Part shown: positions 37,501 to 48,560 of the stretch, in pieces | Layout of the letters: the number at the start of each line of letters is the position of its first letter | Position numbering within the stretch: position 1 is the first letter of the stretch | Source: Trichuris trichiura | Taxonomy: Eukaryota > Nematoda > Enoplea > Trichinellida > Trichuridae | NCBI GenBank assembly: GCA_037903355.1 | Contig: JBAJFE010000022.1 | Span: forward strand, 1 to 64,000 | Length of the DNA: 64,000 nucleotides | Direction: 5' to 3' | The notes under the pieces: model-generated | Database searches by the model: none | Seen by the model: the letters and a program-made list of their open reading frames with translations, nothing else | Told to the model about the DNA's origin: nothing | Position numbers and translations under genes: made by a program

Positions 37501-40480
37501 GCCTGCGGCAAACGTTGCTTACACACCGCCACCGGTCAGGCTAGCTGCCGGTAGCGGCGTCTTTGCCGTTCGCCAGTTACTGTTCGCCACGCGGCTCCAC
37601 CCGTACGTCTACACCCTGTTGACGTAGGAACCAGCATCCGTGAGCGAGCGCGACCCCGCAGCTCCCTTGCTACCGTAGCGCGATGACTACCCGACATGGC
37701 TACCGGCCGCGCCGTTGGCGTACAGCAGGTGAGCAGAGAGCGGTGACCGCACGCGCACGTAGCAGCAAGAGTTCGTCGCCGTTGCGCGGGAGCACCAGCA
37801 GCAGCAGTCGACGACGACGACGACGACCATACCGTTCGCCTTGCTGCGGCGGCGGGCGCTACCCGTCTGACGTGTGAGGCCAACGTTGCTGACACACGTC
37901 TACCGCTCGGGCGAGCTGCGGCTATCGGCGTCTTTGCCGTTCGCCAACTACCTGTTCGCCGCACAGCTGCACCCGTTCGTCTACACGCTGTTGACCTACG
38001 AACCACCATCCGTGAGCGAGCGTGACCCCGCAGCTCCCTTGCGAGCTAGCGCGATGGCAACTGGTAGCCGGTGGAGCCGAGAGCGGCCAGGTCAGCGTAG
38101 CGCTACGACTACGCGACTGGCTACCGGCCGCGCCGTCGGCGTACAGCAGTTGAGCAGGCCGCGGTGACCGCACGCGCACGTAGCAGCAAGTGTTCGTCCT
38201 GGTTGCACGGCAGCAGCAGCAGCAGTCGACGACGACGACGACCACACCGTTCGCCTTGCTGCGGCGGCGGGCACTGCTTGATTGACGCCTGCGGCAAACG
38301 CTGCCTACACACTGCCACCGGTCAGGCGAGGTGCCGGCAGCGGCGTCTTTGCCGTTCGCCATCTACCGGTTCGCCACGCGGCTCCTCCCGTACGTCTACA
38401 CCCTGTTGACCTACGAACCAGCATCCGTGAGCGAGCGTGGCCCCGCAGCTCCCTTGCCACCCAGCCGCGATGGCAACTCCTAGGCGGAGCAGCGGAGAGG
38501 GGCCAGGTCGCAGTAGCGCGATGACTACCCGACTTGGCTACCGGCCGCGCCCTTGGCGTACAGCGGGTGAGCAGGGAGCGCTGACCGCACGCGCACGCAG
38601 CAGCAAGTGTTCGTCGTCGTTGCACGGGAGCACCAGCAGTAGCAGCCCACGACGACGACGACGACGACGACGATACCGTTTGCTTGCTGCGGCGGCGTGC
38701 ACTGCCGACTGACGCCGCCGGCAGATGTTGCTGACACACCGCTACCGGTTAGGCGAGCTACCTCTATCGGCGTCTTTGCCGTTCGCCAACTAGCGGTTCG
38801 CCGCGCGGCTCCACCCGTACGTCTACACGCTGTTGACCTACGAACCAGCTTCCGTGAGCGAGCGTGAGCCCGCAGCTCCCGTGCCAGCTAGCGCGATGGC
38901 AGCTGGTAGCCGGAGCAGGTGCGAGCGGCCAGGTCACCGTAGCGCGACGACTGCGCGACTTGGCTACCGGCCGCACCGTCGGCGTACAGCAGTTGTGCAG
39001 GAGCGGTGAACGCCCGCGTTCGTAGCAGCAAGTGTTCGTCGTCGTTGCACGGCAGCAGCAGCAGCGGTCGACGACGGGGACGACATCTTTTGCCTTGCTG
39101 CGGCGGCGTGCACTGCTCGACTGACGCCGGCGTCAAACGTTGCTAACACATCACGACCGGTCAGGAGAGCTGCCGGTAGCCGCGTCTTTGACGTTCCCCA
39201 ACTACCGGTTCGCTGCGCAGCGCCACCCGTACGTCTACACGCTGCTGTCCTACGAACCAGCATCCGTGAGGGAGCGTGACCAGGCAGCTCCCTTGCGACC
39301 TAGCGCGATGGCAACTGGTAGCCGGAGCAGCGCAGAGCGGCGAGGTCACCGTAGCCCGGTGACTACCCGACTTGGCTACCGGCCGAGCCGTCGGCGTACA
39401 GCAGTTGAGCAGTTAGCGGTGACCAATGGCGTTCGTAGCAGCAAGTGTACTTCGTCGTTATACGGGAACACCAGCAGCAGGAGTCGAGGACGACGGCGAC
39501 GACGATATCGTTCGCGTTGGTGCTGCGGAGTGGACCACGCGACGGACACCGGCGGCAAACGTTGCTGACACACCTCGACCGGTCAGGCGACCTGCCGGCA
39601 GCAGCGTCTTTGCCGTTCGCCAACTACAGGATCGCCGCGCGGCTCCACCCGTACGTTTACACGCTGTTGACCTACGAACCAGCATCCGTGAGCGAGCGTG
39701 ACCCCGCAGTTCCTTCCCGGCTAGCGCGATGGCAACTGGTAGCCGGAGGAGCGGAGTGCGGCCATTTCGCCGTAGCGCGATGACTACCCGACTTGGCTAC
39801 CGGCCGCGCCGTCGGCGTAGAGCAGTTGAGCAGGGAGCGGTGACTGCGCGCGCACGTAGCAGCTAGTGTTCCTCCTCGTTGCACGGCAGCAGCAGCAGCA
39901 GCAGTCGACGAGGGCGACGACGACCATACCGTTCGCCTTGCTGCGGCGGCGGGCACTGCTCGACTGAGGGCTGCTGCAAACGTTGCTGACACACCGCTAC
40001 CGGTCAGGCGAGCTGCCGGTAGCGGCGTCTTTGCCGTTCCCCAACTACCGATTCGCCACCCGGCTCCACCCGTACGCCTACACCCTGTTGACCTACGAAC
40101 CAGCATGCGTGAGCGAACGTGACCCCGCAGCTCCCTTGCCACCGAGCCGCAATGGCGGCGGGTAGCCGCACCAGCGGGGAGCTGCCAGGTCACCGTAGCC
40201 CGATGACTACCCGACTTGGCTACCGGCCGCGCCGTCGGCGTATAGCAGTTGAGCGGGAAGCGCTGACCGCACGCTCACGTAGCAGCAAGTGTTCGTCGTC
40301 GTTGCGCGGGAGCACCAGCAGGAGCAGCAGTCGACGACGGCGGGGATACGGTTTGCCTTGCTGCGTCGGGCGGGCACCGCTCGACTGGCGCCTGCGGCAA
40401 AAGTTTCTAAAACACCGCTACCGCTCAGGCGAGCTGCCGGTAGCGGCGTGTTTGCCGTTCGCTAACTGCCGGTTCGCCGG
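34564..40480. repeat. GC-rich satellite of about 415 bp, 14 units, with inner triplet runs
   Basis: The landmark TACGAACCAGCATCCGTGAG recurs near 34707, 35128, 35549, 35972, 36373, 36801, 37203, 37627, 37998, 38411, 38837, 39251, 39673 and 40096, a spacing of 371-428. Each unit also holds GCGAGCTGCCGGTAGCGGCG, GCGATGACTACCCGACTTGG and a stretch of AGC then GAC triplets whose length varies, which explains much of the spacing variation. Composition is strikingly GC-rich against its surroundings. Many long overlapping frames occur on both strands because of the triplets; one frame (around LPFANYRFAARLHPYVYTLL) stays open over most units but is broken by stops between them. I do not call a gene. 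Confidence 0.9.
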
Positions 40481-40483
40481 TTC

Positions 40484-41565
40484 GGTGCAACAGAGCGGGC
40501 ATATCGTCACCAGGAAAGACATGAGAGATCAAGCGACGAACTGGGCCAACCGCAACCCTTACTTAGCCTACGGCTTCACCGCAACACAGGCATGGTGTAA
40601 CCGTTTCTCGAAAAGGAAGAACCTGGTTTTGAGAGAAGACAGAGTTTGCACAGAACAAGCCTGTGGATTTGGAGGATAAGCTGCGTGACTTCCTGCGGTA
40701 AGTTCACACGTATGCTTTTTGAAGAAGCGTAGGGTGCGATCTTAAAGGAAAAAGTTGAAACCATGTTTCACAGAAGAGATGAAACTGTATCCCTTCTAAA
40801 GAAACTGTATTTCCAGGCATGTCAAAGGTCTGGCAAACGGGATTGATTTTCCATAGGGCAACATCGGCGGTATGGACGAGACGCCAATATTTTTGATATA
40901 ACTGGCAATAGAACCGTGGACAGTAAGGATGCAAAGTCGATCATAGCCAAGAGCACTGGACATGAAAGAACTCCACGGTGGTGCTGTCGTGTCTAGCTAA
41001 TGGAATGAAACCGAAGCCCATGGTCATGTTTAAGAGGAAAAGGATGCCAAAGGAGTATTTTCCTCCTGGCTCCTTTGTCCACTTTCATGAGAAAGGCTGG
41101 ATGGATGAACAGGGCGTGGGACTGTGGATTGACAACATCTGGAGGAAAAGACTTGGGCATAGTTACAGCAGAAGCCTACTGATGTGGGACTCATTCCGAA
41201 GTCACGTAGCTGAAGCAATAAAATCAGATTTAAACAAATGCAAAATAAAAACAGCCGTGATTCCTGGTGTGTTTAAGTCTGTTGTGCAGCTGCTGGACGT
41301 CTGCATTAACAAGGCCTTTAAAGGCTACATGCGAGAAGAGTGGAAAGAATAGATGGGGAACGGGCAGAAGACATACACAGCCAGCGGACGAATGCGAGTT
41401 CCATCGCTCAGCTTGCTGTGCCAGTTCGTAATAAAGGTGTGGAGCAAAGTAAAAACGGAACTGTTATAAAGTCTTTCCAAAAGTGCTTCATTTCTGCCCT
41501 GTTGGAAGGCGCAGAGGACGACCAAATGGCAAACAGTGACCAACAGCACTGTTAGCTTTACAGTT
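40484..41565 (+). pseudogene. Decayed Tigger/pogo-type DDE transposase
   Basis: This is a DNA-transposon transposase of the Tc1/mariner-related pogo group (CENP-B helix-turn-helix plus DDE domain). The N-terminal DNA-binding part is visible as GFTATQAWCNRFSKRKNL (about 40570-40630). The first catalytic aspartate lies in GGMDETPI (about 40873). The core continues with LANGMKPKPMVMFKRK, the second acid is in LLMWDSFRSHV (about 41190), and the third in LLDVCINKAFKGYMREEW (about 41293). At least three frame shifts separate these parts: after LVLRE, at the T run near 40890, and near 40985. A donor-like GCG|GTAAGT lies at 40697. A polyadenylation-like AATAAA lies at 41667. The 5' end abuts the GC-rich satellite with no gap. 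Confidence 0.75.
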
Positions 41566-41929
41566 TTGGCACTGCACTTAATGTTTTCGGCGTCATGTAT
41601 GCTTTCTTTCCGCTTCTACAATCGGTTCATTCGTGTTTTACATGCAACAGTTGTAATAGACGTTCAATAAACCTATTCAACACAATTAATTTCTCGTAGC
41701 CTACGCAGTGCTCTACAACGCGTGCTAAGCAGCAGCTGATCAGTTTTTGCGTTGTACCTTAGGCTAGACAGTTTCAATTGAATAGCCGATTAGCATTCAC
41801 GGAAAGCTGTCCAATCAGAGATGATCTAGACTTGCGCAATGAGCGTCATCGTCGCTGGGCCAATCATTACCATTCTTTGCTAACGCAGGGGGCAGTGCTT
41901 ATGCGTGGAAATATAAGGTAATTTCCCAC
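41566..41929. other. No supported gene
   Basis: 3' flank of the transposase relic, then unique sequence up to the duplicated block. Confidence 0.4.
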
Positions 41930-42754
41930 AGTCACATTTCGTTGAATCTCGCATGCAAGTGTAGTTGCCTCAGCGGCTGGAAGGGAGTAGTTCGCTGGCC
42001 TGAGGTTCCCCGTCCCTGTTTTGAACGTTTCGGGATTAAATCTACCTATCCGTGATTAAACCACTGTTAGATAATTCAATGCAAAGTTATTTATGCCTTA
42101 CCGAAGCTCGGAGAACATTCTTTGTTTGCGCATTCCCGCTCAGTGTTTTCAAACTGCATACGCTGCCTCAGGCCGATTCACCATTACTTAATGCTCATTG
42201 TACATTTTGTAACTGCTCGGTGTTTTAGGAAGAGAAGACGTCCATTTCTTCCAGCGACTCCTTTGTAGATATAGGCAGCAGCACGAATACGACAACCATT
42301 CGATCAATTGAAGACCAAATCAAAAGATTTTGCTGATGAGATGGAAAACTCCTCGGCTTAATGTAGTGCGCTGTACACGTTAAAATCGTGAGCAGGCCAC
42401 TGGCTCAGCCCCAGCCCCGCTGATAGCGATTCCGCAACAAAGGATAGTGCGCTTTTCTACATTCACAAACCTTGCGTCCCTTTGAGAAATAGGTCTAGCC
42501 AACAACTGCCTCTGGGAGAATCGTCCAGATAACGCAGTGGTAGCAATACCAGCCAGTCAGCAGAAGTTGAGAGGATGAAATTCAGTTACTTATGCAAGCA
42601 CTGTTTCAGATCTAACGAGGACGCGTCCGCAGCCTTGATGGAACATTGCAACAACATATGGAAATCAGAAAACTGTTTATGGCTTCCTAAATCGTCAGTG
42701 GACCTGTGATAATTCAATCGAAGTTTTACGAAAATAATTAGTTTGGTCTCTTTT

Positions 42755-43370
42755 ATTCTCCTTTTTTCTCCTTGCTGACGGGTGCGCTATTCAGAATAAA
42801 AAAGTTTTGCGGTTTTACTACCGGTTTGTTAAAAAATTTTTATTTCCAAACGTTTAACCCGCGAAGCTTACGGGCCACACCAGGGCTCGTCATCAGCGCT
42901 AGGTGCGCCGCCCGTCGGATGGGTCATTACGTTAGCAAGCCGCCCCGTCCGACCGACATTGGCGAGGGGACCTCAGCCGTCAGGTTCATCTTGACCCGTC
43001 AAGCGTTAGTCCAACCTGGTCAGTCAGGCTTTGCGGCAAACTCTGAACCGACCTTCTACGACGGCCGCAGCACTAACAATGACAAGCAACGGACATACAA
43101 ACGAGATATCCCTCGGTTTTTAACAGACGGGTTTTAAACTTTCTTCCTTCCTGGTCACTATCTTCTTTCTTCTGAGCCACTCGTTGTCGTCTTTGTTGTG
43201 CGTGCCCGCGCGCACACACATACTAAATTTTTTTCTTCTTTTTTTCCTTGCTGACGGGTGCGTTATTCAGAATAAAAAGGTGCGGCGGAGGTAGAAGTTT
43301 GCTAACACAGTCACCCACCCGACGGGCGGCCCACTTATCACTGATGACGGGCGCCGGGGTTGCTTGTTCC
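42755..43370. mobile_element. MITE-like element with inverted arms (copy A)
   Basis: Left arm about 42870-42935 and right arm about 43297-43362 are imperfect inverted repeats built around CATCAGCGCTAGG, GCCGCCCGTCGGATGGGT and GTTAGCAA. Related arms occur at 49625-49690, 57855-57925, 58265-58345, 61033-61090 and 62090-62150. The 121-codon frame across it (42772-43137) follows the repeat and is not recognised as a protein. Ends and target duplication are not defined. Confidence 0.5.
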
Positions 43371-43439
43371 GAATTTTGGAATTAGTTTTTGTTAAATTTA
43401 GAATTTTAAAAATGTGTACCTCACTATCTTTAAGTTACG

Positions 43440-44036
43440 GTATCGCACACCTACAGTAGGACTAGCACCTGAATATCCTTTGCAATTTTAAGTTTGGGTC
43501 CTGATTTTCTTATCTTTCCAATTTTCTAATTTCAAACGTTTCTGGTTTCCTTCTTGCTTATTGTAAATTTTCTTACTTCGCTTTTGTAAATTTAAGAGAT
43601 TTCTAAATTTGCGGCGGATTATCACAAAGTTACACTATCCAAGACCTACAGCAGAACCGCTACCTCACTATCCTTTTCTAATTTTAACCTTTCTGTCCCG
43701 ATTTTTACATTTCGAATTTAAAACGTTTTCAACTTAATTTTTGCTTGCTCTGAAGCTTCTAACTTCATGTTTGTTAATTTGTAAAACTTTGTAAATTCGT
43801 GACCACACGAGGACTGGTGGCTGAATATCCCTCGCAATTTAGAGTTTGCAGCCCTGAATTTGCAGCCCTCTAAGCTACACTATCCGAGACCTACACCAGG
43901 ACTGGGAGCTGAATATCCCTCGCAATTTGGAGTTTGCAGCCCTGAGTTAGCAGCCCTCTAAGCTACACCATCCGAGACCTACACCAGGACTGGTAGGGGA
44001 ATATCCCTCGCAAATTTGAGATTGCAGCCCTGATTT
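43440..44036. repeat. Tandem units of about 85-90 bp (copy A: three)
   Basis: The phrase AGGACTGGNNGCTGAATATC, CCTCGCAATTTGGAGTTTGC recurs near 43811, 43895 and 43986, with an older diverged unit near 43455. Copy B has only two good units (58776 and 58865). Confidence 0.7.
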
Positions 44037-44038
44037 TT

Positions 44039-44389
44039 TCATTGGGTTGTTTCTGTCTTATATGGATTTAGAATACCGTTGAAAACTTTTATTACTAAGT
44101 TGTCCGTAGCTTTCGGGTCCAAACGCGACCTGTCGTCCGCGGTGTTAATCTCTCGTATAAATAAAGTGCACGAGTGACGTTCAAAGTGTAGTAGCTGTTT
44201 TAAAAGCAAGTGCTTTAAAGTGATCCTTATAGTTCTTCCTTTGTCTGTCGGCAGTTCGAGCGGATGCATCCATTTAGTTGAGTGAGCAGCAATTCGAGCG
44301 GGTGAACTGCTCTTGTTCGGAAGCGTACGGTGTCCACATTGTTCTGTATTTTCTCTTACAATTTGCTCATCCATTCGTTGGTAGAGCAC
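44039..44389 (-). CDS. Hypothetical open frame kept in both duplicates
   Basis: 116 codons, begins MLYQRMDEQIVRENTEQCGH. The counterpart in copy B (59267 down to 58842) is 141 codons and keeps about 85% of the residues over the shared part. Lack of frame shifts between duplicates is mild evidence for coding or for recent duplication only. No domain is recognised. It lies in repeated DNA and begins at the hairpin-like motif seen at 44366. Confidence 0.25.
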   Translation of the reverse strand: MLYQRMDEQIVRENTEQCGHRTLPNKSSSPARIAAHSTKWMHPLELPTDKGRTIRITLKHLLLKQLLHFERHSCTLFIREINTADDRSRLDPKATDNLVIKVFNGILNPYKTETTQ

Positions 44390-45010
44390 TTTGAAGTTTC
44401 CCTAGAGATACATCCAGCATGCGAAAACCGTGATGCAGAAGATCAACTATAGTCTTATACGAATTCTCAATGTAAATTGAGAAGTAGCGAAGAACTGTTG
44501 TCGGGTAACACAGAACGTATGCACGAAGCAAAAGATTCACTGTTAAACGTGATTAAAAACAGGTATTTGTAGTAGCATGAATATGTCGCTGAAGTCGCAG
44601 TCAATGCTGACTTGTGCTGTTCTCCTTTTGAACATGCAAACATTAATAAAGAATCCTCTCTTTCTCCTCTTGTACGTTTCAACGCTTTTATGGTAACGTT
44701 TCTTCGGAAAAAGATATGGGGTCTAGTATGCTACGGGGGCGCCGGAAGTGGAAGCGGCTACTTCAAAGCGCAATCTGCGACTCTACAGCGTAATAAATGA
44801 TTGTTATCGGCACAACGGGACGGACGTTATCGTCAGGTTTAGTGAAAGGATGGAATTTAGCAGGTGCGCATGCATTGAAGGTACGGGAACACAATGGGGC
44901 CTGCAGGTGCTCAAGCTGAGACGTCGTGTAGGAATTTGTGAAAAACATCGCAGGTCAACTTTCCGAGCTGAGGCGTGCCTTGGTAGACAGGGTAAATCTC
45001 ATTCTGCGTT

Positions 45011-45900
45011 ATGTCTGTCCCGGGTTCTAGCGACAGCTTCCCATCGACAAGTGGAGGAACCTTGAAGGTGGCACGAAGAAGGCGCAATATACGGAGGGGC
45101 ATAGAGTGGCTGCAGGAGACAGTCCCAGACGAAAAGGCCGCTGTGGTGTTCCTACAGGGCAAGGGACTGCTGCACAAGGAGAGGATGTGCCCGTCTTGTT
45201 GCCAAGGCATGCGTCTTGGTCGTGGCGGCATGGCTTGACGGTGCAGCAAACGGTCCTGCCGCAAGGAATTCTCAGTACGCACGGGAACGTGGTTCGGCGG
45301 TAAGTGTGCTAGTATTGAGGTTGCAGTTGTGGCCGACATAAGTTGCAATGTGTTCTTTCCAGGGTCGCGCGAAAGTTTAGCTCAGAGAAAGGCGATCGAG
45401 ATTATTTATCACTGGAGTCAAGGGCACGCTACGATCAAGTTTTGCGTAGAACAGCTGGGTAGTTATCCGCGAAAATTGTTGTTGCTGCCGGGATTATGTA
45501 TGTTTCAGGAATCTGTAAGCAGGCCGCAATCCGTTGGTGCAGATATTTGTGGCAACTAGCAGCCGGCGCGCTGGCCACAACACCGGTGGGACTGGGAGGC
45601 CCCGCGCTCCACCTGTCCCAGTTCATGTGGAGGAGGCGTATAGGGACCGCTGATGCGTTCGATGCGATCCTCAACGTCATCCTTCGGTTGCACCCACCCC
45701 GACAGGATGAGCCGCCAGCGCCACAGTCGTTGCCACAGCCAATGGTATGTCGAGCGTTAACGTGTACCTTCATTGACGCCTTGTGCCTGAGTAGGACCCA
45801 AGTGAACCCGTCGGAAGCACCTCCAGCGACGTCAGCGGTCAGTCGTCGCCAGAACGCACCAACATTACGTCGCCATCGTCAGGCTGAACGCCTGCGTTAG
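45011..45900 (+). pseudogene. Merlin transposase relic (IS1016/ISXO2-like)
   Basis: A cut-and-paste transposase of the Merlin superfamily. The N-terminal zinc-ribbon part shows LQGKGLLHKERMCPSCCQGM. A TGA at 45236-45238 replaces the expected tryptophan codon before RCSKRSCRKEFSVRTGTWF. Two introns are suggested (donor GTAAGT at 45300 and acceptor ending 45362; donor GTAGTT near 45468 and acceptor ending 45508) and join IEIIYHWSQGHATIKFCVEQ to LGICKQAAIRWCRYLWQLAA in frame. Where the first catalytic aspartate should follow GLGGP, the sequence reads ALHLSQF. It then skips to a C-terminal-like FDAILNVILRLHPP, so most of the DDE core is deleted. It cannot encode an active enzyme. Confidence 0.75.
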
Positions 45901-46058
45901 CAGTACGTACGCTTTTTCTCTTTTTGCGTTACCCATTGCTCGCGTGTTCAGTGATCGCTAAATAACGTTAATTTTTGCTATGCATCTTGTGGCTTGCGCC
46001 ACGGTCAAAACTGCAAAACCCAACAGCAGCAACGAACACGCGTCATGTTAAGGTATAC

Positions 46059-46112
46059 GCTTAGGCTTAGGCTTAAGCTTAGGCTTAGGCTTAGGTATAG
46101 GCTTAGGCTTAA
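46059..46112 (+). repeat. Interstitial telomere-type array (TTAGGC), degenerate
   Basis: About nine units of the nematode telomere hexamer, some mutated, inside the right part of Merlin copy A. The G-rich strand is the plus strand, running towards the element's right end. Confidence 0.9.
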
Positions 46113-46518
46113 CCTAGGGCAGGACAGGATGGCCGGCAGCGTTATAGGACGCGCTTGGAAACATATATCAGAACGGCCATCTGTTTTGAGATGTGCAGCG
46201 TTCCTTCGCTGATACGCATCGCTCGTATGTGTACACAGTGAACAATAGCTTAGGTCACCCATTGTTCAGGTGACGTAGTAATGATCACGTGACCGCCTCT
46301 GAAGTTACCGCCTCAACTTCCGGCGCCCCCGTAGCATAAAAGAACCAAGATATGTTCCAGGCTGGCACGCAGACCGAGCACGAAGCAAGAACAACTTAAT
46401 GAAAGAAGCAGCGCAGCAGAGCAAGCAGCTGATCCGACCGGGCACAAGCAAACAGGGTGAGATAACAGTGCAGAAAGAGAAACACCGTTCTTATCTCCGC
46501 GTGAACTATGCAAATACC

Positions 46519-47492
46519 GGGTCTTGTATGTTTCGCGGGCGCCGGAAGTAGAGGCGGCAACTTCAAAGGTGGTCACGTGATCATTACTACTTCACCTGAA
46601 CAATGCGTGACCTAAGCTATTGTTCACTGTGTACACACGCGAGCGATGCGTATCAGCGAAGGAACGCTGCACATCTGGAAACAGTTGGCCGTTCTGGTAA
46701 TTGTTTCCAAGTGCGTCCTATAACCCTGCCGGCCATCCTCTCCTGCCTAAGCCTAAGCCTAAGCCTAAGCCTAAGCGTAAACCTAAGCCTAAGCCTAAGC
46801 CTAAGCCTAAACCTAAGCCTAAGCCTAAGCCTAAGCCTAAGCCTAAGCCTGAGCCTAAGCCTAAGCCTAAGCCTAAGCCTAAACCTTAACATGACGCGTG
46901 TTCGTTGCTGCTCTTGTGTTTTGCAGTTTTTCCCGTGGCGCAAACGACAAGAAGCACAGCGCAAAGTAACGTTATTTAGCGATCACTGAACAAGCGAGCA
47001 ATGAGTAACGCAAAAAGGGAAAAAGCATACGTACTGCTAACGCAGGCGCTCAGCCTGACAAAGGCGACGCGTCGATTTCGCTGCAGACGCATCCGACGGG
47101 TTCACTCGGGTGCACCTAATCAGGCAGAAGGCGTCAGTGCCTCCTTACGGTGCCTCCACTTGTCGATGGCAAGTTGTCACTAGATCCCGGGACAGACGTA
47201 AAGCAGAATGAGATTTACCCTGTCTACCAAGGCACGCCTCAGCTGGGAAAGTTGAGCTGCGATGTTTTTCAGGAATTCCTAGACGACGTCTCAGCTTGAA
47301 CACCTGCAGGCCCTATTGTGTTTCCCGTAACTTGAATGCATGCACATCTGCTAAATTCCATCCTCTCACTAAACCTGACGATAACGTCCGTCCTGTTGCG
47401 CCGATAGCAACCATTTATTACGCCGTAGATTCGCAGATAACGCTTTGAAGAAGCCGGCTACACTTCCGGCGCCCGCGAAACATACGAGACCC
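46519..47492 (-). mobile_element. Merlin transposon, copy B, non-autonomous (974 bp)
   Basis: Ends GGGTCTTGTATGTTTCGCGG and (reverse-complemented) GGGTCTCGTATGTTTCGCGG are near-perfect inverted repeats, continuing GCGCCGGAAGT. Flanks CAAATACC (46511-46518) and CAAATTCC (47493-47500) form an 8-bp target duplication with one change. Copy B of the segment at about 59743 holds the uninterrupted CAAATTCC. It is homologous to the neighbouring element in reverse orientation but lacks the transposase region, and it contains a long CCTAAG array. Confidence 0.85.
46745..46887 (-). repeat. Interstitial telomere-type array (about 24 units of TTAGGC)
   Basis: An almost pure run of CCTAAG on the plus strand, that is, TTAGGC on the minus strand, inside Merlin copy B near its left end. 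The lysine-proline and leucine-serine frames over it are translations of the repeat. Confidence 0.95.
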
Positions 47493-47697
47493 CAAATTCC
47501 TGCTATGCAGTGACTAATGACCCGAAAGTAGGTCGTTAATTTCCTGTGCCGTGAGGCACTCTTATTGACGTGTGTTCGGCGGCTATTTTCTAAAACCTTT
47601 CCTTTTGGTTGTCTAGAATACGTACGCGTTTTAAAGCATTTCTTTGGTTTTGTCTCCCATCCTTTCGTTCCCTTCGTAGTTTAAGTCAGTGCCAGCA

Positions 47698-48560
47698 ATG
47701 TCAGATTTCATTCTCGAGAACAACTGCCGCCAACATATAACAGTTCTTGAGCGGTCATTGCTCAAGATCGCCACGGCTAAACAGAACGCAAAACTCAATA
47801 CGGAAGCTGTAAGCGATTTCTATTTGCCCATAATTTTATTACGTTGTATTGCTCAACCCAGGTGAAGAAAGATGTACATCGGTGCTTTGCCCAACAATCT
47901 GCTACTTGCGTTAACGGGAGCAGCAACTTGTCGATCAGGCTGAAACAATGTCAAACTCGAAGAACCACAACTTGTCCCAACAGGAGTGCCTGCTCCAACA
48001 GAATTTAGGTAAGCTTGCTAGTAGAACTAATGCAACTCGGTTTAGAAAGTCGAACAAGGGAGAGCATTAGGAAATTTTCGCCTTCTATTGCACTTTGACT
48101 TTATACTATGAGATTTCTCTTAGATATATTTTTAACCCCCTTCTAAGGATGCTCCGCGGGAATTTCTTCAAAAAGTTGCTAAAGCGAGTGGAAACAGCAA
48201 CCCTTGTTGCGAGGAATTCCGGAACTTGCTTTACATTTGTGTTCTTCACTTTCTGTGAGCGCGTATTAATCACTTCCCACGCAGATTTTACCTGTTTGAT
48301 GACGATCCATGCGAATCGCCCAGTGTTTTCTTAAATATTAACCACGACGCTCTGCGAAAGGCCATTCTTTTGTTCGGTAATATCAAAATAGATGAACGTT
48401 TTAAGGTAAGGTGACAATGCAACCTAAGTGCAGAAGTCCATTATTGTTCCATTCAGGCTCCAACCACCCTACCTTACGCGCGTGAAAATTATGGTGAGGA
48501 AGAGTTCCTGCACGCTCTTTTACGCAAGAACGGACTGCCTTTTCCGATACTGTATATCGC
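47698..48560 (+). pseudogene. ARA70/NCOA4-like coiled-coil gene, copy A, frameshifted
   Basis: Exons: 47698-47808 (37 codons from ATG, with AKQNAKLNTEA before donor GTAAGC) and 47862-48008 (after CCCAG). A later exon ends at 48405 and contains SPSVFLNINHDALRKAILLF; another starts at 48457 (APTTLPYARENYGEEEFLHA). The order of a coiled coil with a REQEL-like block, then a strand block ending in ...DALR..., recalls the ARA70 domain of NCOA4, the ferritin-autophagy receptor and nuclear-receptor coactivator. Exon 2 has lost one base relative to copy B and shifts frame after about 11 codons. The acceptor for exon 3 is ACTATGAG instead of ACTTTCAG. The family call is an inference from short segments. 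Confidence 0.45.

Larger units (their letters stand above)
44719..46346 (+). mobile_element. Merlin transposon, copy A (1628 bp)
   Basis: Ends are inverted repeats: left GGGTCTAGTATGCTACGGGG and right (reverse-complemented) GGTTCTTTTATGCTACGGGG, both continuing GCGCCGGAAGT. The flanking 8-bp direct repeat AAGATATG (44711-44718 and 46347-46354) is exact, and the paralogous site near 59578 in copy B has a single AAGATATG with no insertion. Eight-base target duplications and a GG terminus fit the Merlin superfamily, as does the coding relic inside. It carries a TTAGGC array near its right end. Confidence 0.85.

Noticed and set aside
34731..40193. Many long overlapping frames (up to 267 codons) on both strands
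   Set aside because: They follow the GC-rich satellite and its triplet runs, recur each unit, are rich in Arg/Ser/Ala/Thr and show no domain.
46059..46887. Real chromosome end or fusion point
   Set aside because: The two TTAGGC tracts face each other within defined transposon copies with target duplications, and duplicated non-telomeric sequence continues on both sides.
46603..46989. 128-codon and 103-codon frames and a lysine-proline frame over 46701-46889
   Set aside because: They are translations of the CCTAAG array and its flanks in the Merlin element.
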